A DNA stretch of 64,000 bases from Phaeacidiphilus oryzae TH49 (GTDB lineage Bacteria > Actinomycetota > Actinomycetes > Streptomycetales > Streptomycetaceae): contig NZ_JQMQ01000005.1 of assembly GCF_000744815.1 (NCBI RefSeq), positions 2,550,055 through 2,614,054 on the forward strand, in the 5' to 3' direction. Within the stretch, counting starts at the first letter, position 1, and the number at the start of each line of letters is the position of its first letter. The notes under the pieces are model-generated. The model was not told where the DNA came from. It did not search any database and worked only from the letters and a program-made list of their open reading frames with translations. Shown in pieces: positions 58,158 through 64,000 of this stretch. The position numbers and the translations under genes are program-made.

Positions 58158-59665
58158 TGAGCGGCCCCGCGATGACCACCGCCACCCCCGCCCAGCGGCT
58201 CGCCGGCTTCGCCGTCCAGGTCCGCGACCACGGGCTGCCGGCCGACATCCGGGAGAAGATCACCGGCCATCTGCTGGACCTGCTGGGCAACAGCCTGGCG
58301 GCGGGCGCGGAGAAGCCGGGCCAGGCCGTCCGCGCCCTGGTCGCCGAGTGGGGCGGGACGCCGACCGCGACCGCGATCGGGGCGGCCGAGCGGCTGCCCG
58401 CTCCTTCCGCCGCCTTCGTCAACGGGACGCTGGCGCACAGCCTGGACTTCGACGACACCCATCTGCCCTCCGTGCTCCATCCCTCGGCGGCCGTACTGCC
58501 CGCGGTGCTGGCCGCCGCCGAGGCGGTCGGCGCCTCCGGCAGTGCGGTGCTGGCCGCCGCGGCGGTCGGCGTCGAGGTCACCTGCCGGCTCGGAATGGCC
58601 CAGTACGACGAGGAGTTGGGCAACTCCGTCTTCTTCGACCGGGGGCTGCACGCCACCGCGATCTGCGGTGCGGTGGGCGCGGCGGTCGGCGCCGGGATGC
58701 TGCGCGGACTGGACGCGGAGCAGCTCTGCTCGGCGATCGGCATCGCGGCCAGCATGGGCTCCGGGATCATCGAGGCCAACCGGACCGGCGGCACGGTCAA
58801 GCGGATCCACTGCGGCTGGGCCGCCCACGCCGGGGTGACCGCCGCCGACCTCGCCAGGTTCGGGCTGACCGGTCCGCCCACCGTGCTGGAGGGCCGGTTC
58901 GGCTTCTTCCAGGCCTTCTGCGGCGACCGCTTCCACACCGCCCCGCTGACCGAGCGGCTCGGCGAACACTGGGAGACCGCACGGCTGTTCATCAAGCCGT
59001 ACCCGTGCAACCACTTCACCCACGCCGGGGTGGACGCGGCGCTGCGGCTGCGCCGGCAGGGCGTCGAACCGGACGCGATCACCCGGCTGACGCTGGGCGT
59101 GCCGGCGCCGGTGCTGCGCACCATCGCCGAGCCGGCCGAGGAGAAGGCGCACCCGCGCTCCGGCTACCACGCCGCGTTCAGCGGGCCGTACACCGTGGCC
59201 GCCGGCCTCCTCGGCGGCGGCGGACTGGGCGTCTTCCACGAGGACTTCACCGACGAGGCGGCCCGGGACCCGCGCCGGCTGGCACTCGCCGCGCGGGTGC
59301 GCTGCGAGGCCGACGAGGAGGCCACCGCTCTCTTCCCCCACCAGTTCCCGGCGGTCCTCACCGCCGAGCTGAAGGGCGGCAGGACCGTCACGGAACGGGT
59401 GACGGCCAACCGCGGCGGACCGGAGAACCCGCTCTCCGCCGACGAGCTCACCGCCAAGTTCACCGCCAACGCCCGGATCGCGGGGACGGAGAGCGCGGCA
59501 CTCCGCCTCGCCGACGCGGTCTGGAGCCTGGACCGGGCCGCGGACCTGTCCGCCCTGGTCGGGGCGCTCACCGCGCTCTCGCCCGGCGCGGGCGGGGCGG
59601 ACGGGGCGGACGGGGCGCCCGGCGCGGGCGGCGCAGGTCAGGCAAGAGACTCCGACACACCGTGA
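58157..59665 (+). CDS. MmgE/PrpD family protein (second copy)
   Basis: 502 residues: the active-site region AFVNGTLAHSLDFDDTHLPS and HPSAAVLPAVLAAAE, then GLHATAICGAVGAAVGAGML, RIHCGWAAHAGV and IKPYPCNHFTHAGVDAAL are all typical of the family. The first copy carries LDEGNKYARGHP where this one has LDFDDTHLPSVLHP, so substrates probably differ. A Gly/Ala/Asp-rich tail ends the protein. ATG 58157 shares one base with the cyclase stop. Confidence 0.88.
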   Translation: MSGPAMTTATPAQRLAGFAVQVRDHGLPADIREKITGHLLDLLGNSLAAGAEKPGQAVRALVAEWGGTPTATAIGAAERLPAPSAAFVNGTLAHSLDFDDTHLPSVLHPSAAVLPAVLAAAEAVGASGSAVLAAAAVGVEVTCRLGMAQYDEELGNSVFFDRGLHATAICGAVGAAVGAGMLRGLDAEQLCSAIGIAASMGSGIIEANRTGGTVKRIHCGWAAHAGVTAADLARFGLTGPPTVLEGRFGFFQAFCGDRFHTAPLTERLGEHWETARLFIKPYPCNHFTHAGVDAALRLRRQGVEPDAITRLTLGVPAPVLRTIAEPAEEKAHPRSGYHAAFSGPYTVAAGLLGGGGLGVFHEDFTDEAARDPRRLALAARVRCEADEEATALFPHQFPAVLTAELKGGRTVTERVTANRGGPENPLSADELTAKFTANARIAGTESAALRLADAVWSLDRAADLSALVGALTALSPGAGGADGADGAPGAGGAGQARDSDTP

Positions 59666-59672
59666 GGTCACG

Positions 59673-60974
59673 ATGAAGAGAACCCGCTACCGGTGGCTGA
59701 TGCTCGGGCTGATCGTCACCCTGATCGTCATCAACTACATCGACCGCAGTGCCGTCTCGTACGCGATCGAGCCGCTCACCAAGGCGTTCGGCATCGACAG
59801 CGCGCAGTACGGCCTGATCAGCAGCGCCTTCTCGATCGGGTACATGGTCTTCGCGTTCACCGCGGGGCCGCTGGTCGACCGCTACGGCCCGCGCCGGATC
59901 CTGCTGATCGGGGTGGTGATCTGGTCGGTGGTGACCGCGGTGACGCCGGTGTCCGGCTCGTTCGCCGGCCTGTTCGTGCTGCGGGTGCTGCTCGGGGCGG
60001 GTGAGGGGCCCGGGTTCCCGGCCGCCACCCGCATCGTGAGCCGCTGGCTCCCGCAGAAGGAGCGCGGTCTCGCGCTGGCCATGGTCGGCGGGGTGGCGGT
60101 CTCCGGCAGCCTGCTGATCGGCGGTCCGCTGGTCACCCAGCTGATCGCCGGGGTGGGCTGGCGCGGGATGTTCTGGGTGCTGGCGCTGCTCGGCGTGGTC
60201 TGGATCGGCGCCGCGACGCTGCTGCTGCGGAACACCCCGCAGGACCATCCGCGGGTCTCCGCGGCCGAGCGCGAGCACATCGCGGCCGGCCAGACCGAGG
60301 AGGAGCGGGGGCGGGCGGAAGGCCCGGCGCGGATCGACTGGCGGGCGGTGCTGACCAGCCGCAACCTGTGGATCATCGGGATCGGCTACTTCGCCTGGGG
60401 GTTCATGTTCTGGGGCTTCATGTACTGGCTGCCGGACTACCTCGGCAAGCAGTACCACCTGAGCATCTCCGCGGTCGGGCTGTTCTCCGTGGCGCCGTGG
60501 GCCGCGGGGGTGGTCGGCGCGCTCCTCGGCGGGGTGCTGACCGACCGGGTCTTCGCCCGCACCGGGAGCGTGCGCAGCCGGTTCGTCATCATGGGCGTGG
60601 CGCTGCTGCTCTCCGGCGCCTCGCTGATCCCGATCTTCGCGGCGCCCTCGCTCACCGTGTCGGTGGTCTTCATCTCGCTCGGCGTCGGGCTGGGCTTCGT
60701 CACCGGCGGGATCTGGTGGGTGGCCGCGATCGACGCGGTGCCCTCCCAGCCGGGCGTGGCGGCGGGGTTCGCCGACGCGGCGTTCGCGCTCTCCGGGATC
60801 GTCGCCCCCTCGGTGATGGGCTTCATCGTCTCCGCCACCGGCGACTTCTCCTCCGGCTTCGTCGTGATGAGCGCCCTCGCGGTGATCGGCGCGGGACTGA
60901 TGCTGACCTGCACCCGCGCCCCGAGGCGCCCGACCGGGACCCGCACGGAGAGCGAGGAGCACCAGCCGGCCTGA
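59673..60974 (+). CDS. MFS transporter, anion:cation symporter type
   Basis: 433 residues with 12 membrane helices. NYIDRSAVSYAIEPLTKAFG in helix 1 and GPLVDRYGPRRILLIG in loop 2-3 are typical of the ACS family (galactonate, hexuronate, tartrate, phthalate-type organic anions). Last gene of the plus-strand operon, 8 nt after PrpD, so a likely importer of an anionic substrate of the cluster. Confidence 0.9.
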   Translation: MKRTRYRWLMLGLIVTLIVINYIDRSAVSYAIEPLTKAFGIDSAQYGLISSAFSIGYMVFAFTAGPLVDRYGPRRILLIGVVIWSVVTAVTPVSGSFAGLFVLRVLLGAGEGPGFPAATRIVSRWLPQKERGLALAMVGGVAVSGSLLIGGPLVTQLIAGVGWRGMFWVLALLGVVWIGAATLLLRNTPQDHPRVSAAEREHIAAGQTEEERGRAEGPARIDWRAVLTSRNLWIIGIGYFAWGFMFWGFMYWLPDYLGKQYHLSISAVGLFSVAPWAAGVVGALLGGVLTDRVFARTGSVRSRFVIMGVALLLSGASLIPIFAAPSLTVSVVFISLGVGLGFVTGGIWWVAAIDAVPSQPGVAAGFADAAFALSGIVAPSVMGFIVSATGDFSSGFVVMSALAVIGAGLMLTCTRAPRRPTGTRTESEEHQPA

Positions 60975-61013
60975 GGCGCGGGCGCGGGCGCGCGCGGGTC
61001 GGGAAGGATCGGC

Positions 61014-61289
61014 TCAGCGGTCCTCGCTGCGGCCGAAGCGGAGGTAGGCGAGGAGGCCGAAGAGGCTGCCGAAGGCGCACAGCGCCAGCCAGGTCTGCGG
61101 CGGGAACCGGCGGGTGTGCGGGTGGCGGGCGATGTCGGCCATGCAGATCACGGCGGGGACCAGCGCGACCAGCGGCACGAGGACGGCCCAGGGCGCGGGC
61201 GGCCCGGAGCCGACGGATCCGATGGCGGCTCGGACGGCGAGCCCGATGGGCCCGCCCCCGGGCCCGGTCGGGAGGTTCGGTAGCGGCAT
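61014..61289 (-). CDS. Small PLDc_N-like membrane protein
   Basis: 91 residues with two membrane helices (about 34-55 and 66-84). ICMADIARHPHTR followed by the aromatic second helix resembles the phospholipase-D nuclease N-terminal domain found as stand-alone proteins in actinomycetes. Function unknown. Lies 20 nt downstream of the HTH/DUF3887 gene. Confidence 0.65.
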   Translation of the reverse strand: MPLPNLPTGPGGGPIGLAVRAAIGSVGSGPPAPWAVLVPLVALVPAVICMADIARHPHTRRFPPQTWLALCAFGSLFGLLAYLRFGRSEDR

Positions 61290-61308
61290 GGTGACGGACC
61301 CCCCTCGG

Positions 61309-61938
61309 TCACGGAGCCTCGGGGGTGAGGAGGAAGAGGCCGGCGACCTTCTCGTCCTGGTCGAAGGCGACCCGGGCCTTCATGTCGCCGGCCTCGTAGT
61401 GGAGGGGGAGGTCGACCACGGTGTGGTCCCCGATGCGGCGGACGAACGGCTCCTCGTCGGCGAAGCCCTCGAAGGCGCCGACGAGGCCGGCCACCGTGGC
61501 CAGGCCCTGACCCCTGACCTCCTCCGTGAACGCCTCCAGCACCTGGGAGTTGAAGGAGCGCCGGGCCTCGTCCATCCGCCCGTCGAGGACGGCGGCGACG
61601 ATGGAGCGGGCGCGCTCCGCGGCGTCGGTCATCCGGACCGTCTTGTCCATGGCTTCTCCCGTTCGGGGATCGACGGGCTTGCCGAACCGCTGGAACGCGG
61701 CCTGGCGGGTCACGCCGAGCAGGTCCCCGATCTCCTGCCAGGTGTGGCCGGCGTCCCGGCTCTGCTGCACGCAGAGCTTGAGCAGCCGGTCCGCCGACTC
61801 GCCCACCTCCCGGGCCTGACGGACCAGGTCCAGGTAGGCGGGCGAGGCCAGCGGACTGCCCACCGCCCCGGCCAGCGCGGCGGCCTGCTCGGCCAGCCGG
61901 GCGCTGAGGGCGGAGAGGGTCTGCGGGGAGTCGGGCAT
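61309..61938 (-). CDS. HTH/DUF3887-like protein
   Basis: 209 residues. An N-terminal helical part with a helix-turn-helix-like AGHTWQEIGDLLGVTRQAAF (about 64-83) and a C-terminal DUF3887-like domain (SFNSQVLEAFTEEVRGQGLA, VVDLPLHYEAGDMKARVAFD). The ATG at 61938 appears to coincide with the transcription start and lacks a ribosome site, so the mRNA is probably leaderless. The promoter overlaps an inverted repeat, consistent with autoregulation. Confidence 0.78.
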   Translation of the reverse strand: MPDSPQTLSALSARLAEQAAALAGAVGSPLASPAYLDLVRQAREVGESADRLLKLCVQQSRDAGHTWQEIGDLLGVTRQAAFQRFGKPVDPRTGEAMDKTVRMTDAAERARSIVAAVLDGRMDEARRSFNSQVLEAFTEEVRGQGLATVAGLVGAFEGFADEEPFVRRIGDHTVVDLPLHYEAGDMKARVAFDQDEKVAGLFLLTPEAP

Positions 61939-61939
61939 A

Positions 61940-61986
61940 CGTAAAGCATCCCTTTACGAGTGGTGCTTGTCAAGGAATGCTTTACG
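61940..61986 (-). promoter_or_regulatory. Leaderless promoter overlapped by CGTAAAGCAT inverted repeat
   Basis: Minus strand: TTGACA (61968-61973), 17-nt spacer, GATGCT (61945-61950), then 6 nt to the ATG. Arms CGTAAAGCAT (61940-61949) and ATGCTTTACG (61977-61986) are perfect and enclose the promoter; a third CTTTACG half-site lies at 61952-61958. Confidence 0.6.
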
Positions 61987-62000
61987 GCTCCGAGGGGTGC

Positions 62001-62834
62001 TCAGAAGTACTGCGAGCCGCCGTCGACGGAGAGGTGCTCGGCGGTGATGAAGGCGGACTCGGCGGAGGCCAGGAAGGCCACGGCGTCGGAGATCTGGTCG
62101 GCCTCGGCGGCGTACCGGTTGAGGAACGGCGTCCCCATGGTGGCCAGCCGCGGATTGGACTCGTGGGCGGCGGCGAGCGCGGACTGCATGTCGCCCGAGC
62201 CCATCGGGGTGTTGACGCCGCCGGGGTGGACGCTGTTGACGCGGATGCCGTGCTGCCCGAGCTCGGCGGCGAAGGCCCTGGTCATGCCGGTGACGGCATG
62301 CTTGCTGGTGGTGTAGTGGACCATGAACGGCTGGACCTTCTTGCCCGCGTACGAGCTGATCAGGACGATCGAACCGCCGCCCCGGCGGACCAGGTGCGGT
62401 GCGCCGGCCATCACCGTGTTCCAGACGCCGGTGACGTTGATGTCCATGGTGTCCCGGAACATCTCCGGGGTGGTGGCGTCCCAGGTCGCCGGGATGCAGA
62501 TGCCGGCGTTGGCCACCACCACGTCCAGGCCGCCGAGTTCCTCCGCCGCCTCGTCCAGCAGGGCCCGCATCCCGTCCAGGTCGCGGACGTCGCCCTGGCG
62601 CAGCAGGGCCCGGCGGCCCTCCTGCCGGACCAGCTTCCCGGTCTCGCGGAGGTCCTCCGGAGTCGGGGAGTCGTAGGGGACCCCGGGCAGCGGGCCGGCC
62701 AGGTCGATGCCGACGATGTCGGCGCCCTCCCTGGCCAGCCGGACGGCGTGGGCGCGGCCCTGACCGCGCGCCACGCCGGTGATGAAGGCGACCTTGCCCT
62801 GGAGTCTCGTCGTCGACGTCGTCAACCCGGCCAT
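62001..62834 (-). CDS. SDR family oxidoreductase, mycofactocin-coupled type
   Basis: 277 residues. The NAD motif is FITGVARGQGRAHAVRLARE; a Pro/Glu/Arg insert after the second strand (TPEDLRETGKLVRQEGRRA), NAGIC, the catalytic Tyr-Lys in HYTTSKHAVTG and VHPGGVNTPM are the marks of the mycofactocin-dependent subgroup, which keeps its nicotinamide bound. Substrate is probably an alcohol or terpene-like ketone. No mycofactocin genes are in the window. Confidence 0.85.
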   Translation of the reverse strand: MAGLTTSTTRLQGKVAFITGVARGQGRAHAVRLAREGADIVGIDLAGPLPGVPYDSPTPEDLRETGKLVRQEGRRALLRQGDVRDLDGMRALLDEAAEELGGLDVVVANAGICIPATWDATTPEMFRDTMDINVTGVWNTVMAGAPHLVRRGGGSIVLISSYAGKKVQPFMVHYTTSKHAVTGMTRAFAAELGQHGIRVNSVHPGGVNTPMGSGDMQSALAAAHESNPRLATMGTPFLNRYAAEADQISDAVAFLASAESAFITAEHLSVDGGSQYF

Positions 62835-62931
62835 CTCCCTCGTCCTCGGCGGTGAGGATCGTCACACCCGGCGGTCATTCTCGTCGCGGTGCGGGGAAGG
62901 AGAAGGCGTCGGTACGCAGATGTGCGCCGGG

Positions 62932-63285
62932 TCACTCCAGGCCGAGGGCCGGGGCGAGGTCGGCGAGGAGGCGGCGCTTGGCGCGGGCGCCGACCAGCGA
63001 GGCGGTGGGCTCACCGTCCCGGAAGACCATCATGGTCGGGGCGGAGAGGACGGCGTACCGCGCGGCGGTCGCCGGGTTGCGGTCGATGTCGAGCTGGACG
63101 ACCTTGAGCCGGCCGGCGTACTCGTCGGCGATCTCGGCCAGGACGGGGGCGAGTTGGCGGCAGGGGCCGCACCAGTCGGCGGTGAACTCCAGCAGGACCG
63201 GGAGGTCGGCGGAGGCGGCGAGCACCTCGTCGGAGAAGTCGTCGTCGGTGACGGCGGGGACGCCGTGGGCGGCGGTGGTGGTCAC
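62932..63285 (-). CDS. Thioredoxin
   Basis: 117 residues, canonical fold: active site TADWCGPCRQLAPVLAEIAD, the cis-Pro in VLSAPTMMVF. Starts at GTG 63285 overlapping the MerR stop (GTGA), so both are co-translated; this suggests that its level is controlled by the MerR regulator. Confidence 0.92.
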   Translation of the reverse strand: MTTTAAHGVPAVTDDDFSDEVLAASADLPVLLEFTADWCGPCRQLAPVLAEIADEYAGRLKVVQLDIDRNPATAARYAVLSAPTMMVFRDGEPTASLVGARAKRRLLADLAPALGLE

Positions 63286-63707
63286 TTCTGGTCCTCTCGT
63301 CGGTCCGGCGGCGGGGCCGGGAAGAGTTCGCAGGAAGGCTCGGGGGCGGCGTCGGCGGCCAGGCTGAGGCGCAGCCGGACGGCGTCCCGGACCTCCTCAA
63401 GACGCTCGATCAGCGCGTCCAGCTCGGCGAGCTTGGCGCGGTAGACCTCGCGGGAGGCCGGGCAGGAGTCGCCGGCCGGGTGGCCGGAGCGGAGGCAGTC
63501 GACGAACGGCCGGGTCTCCTCCAGCTCGAAGCCGAAGTCCTGGAGCAGCTTGATCTGCTGGAGGATCCGGAGGTCCTCCTCGTCGTAGGCGCGGTAGCCC
63601 CGCGAGTCCCGGCGGGAGGTGAGCAGTCCGCGGGACTCGTAGTAGCGCAGCGCCCTGGTCGTGGTGCCGCCGCGTTCGGCGAGTTCGCCGATGCCGATCG
63701 TGCCCAT
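63282..63707 (-). CDS. MerR-family regulator
   Basis: 141 residues. MerR-type wHTH GIGELAERGGTTTRALRYYE and SRGLLTSRRDSRGYRAYDEE, then a dimerisation helix. Two Cys occur in VDCLRSGHPAGDSCPAS and one near the end (EPSCELF), which might sense thiols or metal. ATG 63707 is chosen because the motif starts at once. Coupled to thioredoxin. Confidence 0.9.
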   Translation of the reverse strand: MGTIGIGELAERGGTTTRALRYYESRGLLTSRRDSRGYRAYDEEDLRILQQIKLLQDFGFELEETRPFVDCLRSGHPAGDSCPASREVYRAKLAELDALIERLEEVRDAVRLRLSLAADAAPEPSCELFPAPPPDRREDQK

Positions 63708-63750
63708 GGGGTCCTCGTCCTCCTCCGAGCCGATGGAAGAACCGTAGGCC

Positions 63751-63766
63751 TTGACGTCGACGTCAA
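63751..63766. promoter_or_regulatory. 16-bp palindrome TTGACGTCGACGTCAA
   Basis: Perfect palindrome 44 nt upstream of the MerR start, overlapping the 3' end of the next gene. MerR regulators bind such dyads between -35 and -10; a likely operator of the merR-trx pair. Confidence 0.55.
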
Positions 63767-64000
63767 CGCCAGCGCGGCGGGAGGGCATCCAGCCAGGGGG
63801 CGACCGCGCGGGGGTGGCGGAAGCGGTGGACGGCGAGCGGCCGCTCGCGGGGGGCCGCGGTGCGGCGGGCGATCTCGCGGTGCCGGGGGCCGTGCGAGGA
63901 CCAGGCGCTCCAGGCCGGGTGGTCCCGGGTGAACCAGGCGGACCAGGTCTCGCGGTTGCCGCCGAACACCGGCTCCCGGGTGAGGCTCCGGCGGAAGGAC
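63763..64000 (-). CDS. Adenylate-kinase-like P-loop protein, 3' part only
   Basis: The last 78 codons of a gene cut by the window edge. SFRRSLTREPVFGGNRETWS and SHGPRHREIARRTAA, then VHRFRHPRAVAPWLDAL, match the C-terminus of FlaR/topology-modulation-type small kinases. The P-loop lies outside the window. Confidence 0.7.
   Translation of the reverse strand, partial: SFRRSLTREPVFGGNRETWSAWFTRDHPAWSAWSSHGPRHREIARRTAAPRERPLAVHRFRHPRAVAPWLDALPPRWR

Overview
The window is very GC-rich chromosomal DNA with the codon usage, GTG starts and gene order of a Streptomyces-type actinomycete. The block hom-thrC-thrB-rho-LCP-rpmE-prfA-prmC-tsaC-phosphatase-glyA-like-wecA-atpIBEFHAGDC, followed by a DUF2550 gene, a cobalamin adenosyltransferase, a STAS protein, nucS and an SCO5389-family gene, is the conserved core arrangement known from Streptomyces, read here in the opposite orientation.

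Layout. 1-4.2 kb: two ABC ATPase/permease pairs of the ABC-2 type. 4.3-15.3 kb: zinc-motif protein, flavin monooxygenase, SCO5389-family protein, NucS mismatch endonuclease, a large P-loop protein with a Pro/Thr tail, STAS protein, TetR regulator, an ABC-like ATPase without a Walker A motif, cobalamin adenosyltransferase and DUF2550 protein. 15.4-23.4 kb: complete F1Fo ATP synthase operon on the minus strand. 23.6-31.4 kb: wall-polymer initiating transferase, SHMT paralogue, phosphatase, tRNA t6A synthase, RF1 and its methylase, L31, LCP protein. 31.7-41.5 kb: rho, thrB, thrC, hom, lysA, argS. 41.6-42.3 kb: response regulator and tRNA-Arg(CCG) with a strong terminator.

After the tRNA-Arg the window becomes accessory. 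42.35-46.9 kb holds an Mrr-type nuclease, a decayed tyrosine recombinase, a Uma2 nuclease, a membrane-anchored Mrr-like nuclease overlapping a tiny membrane protein, and a broken Imm21 gene: the remains of an element integrated at the tRNA. 46.9-48.8 kb is a divergent LysR / DapA-family pair, each with an apparent one-base deletion.

49.1-61.0 kb is the most interesting part: two divergent operons around an IclR regulator. One encodes MmgE/PrpD, Asp/Glu-hydantoin racemase-like, FAD-binding and dihydropyrimidinase-like proteins. The other encodes IclR, a class III CoA-transferase, a CitE-like lyase, a metal-dependent cyclase-family hydrolase, a second MmgE/PrpD and an MFS transporter. Two related 17-bp dyads in the shared promoter region look like IclR operators. 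I read this as a catabolic route for a cyclic nitrogen compound feeding a CoA-dependent C-C cleavage; I do not recognise it as a described pathway.

61.0-64.0 kb: small membrane protein, an HTH/DUF3887 protein from a probable leaderless promoter, a mycofactocin-type SDR, a MerR-thioredoxin pair and the 3' end of an adenylate-kinase-like gene.

Six places (rho, LysR, DapA-like, Imm21 and two in the integrase remnant) need one extra G or C to restore the expected frame. All have the same sign, so base-calling or assembly deletions are a serious possibility.
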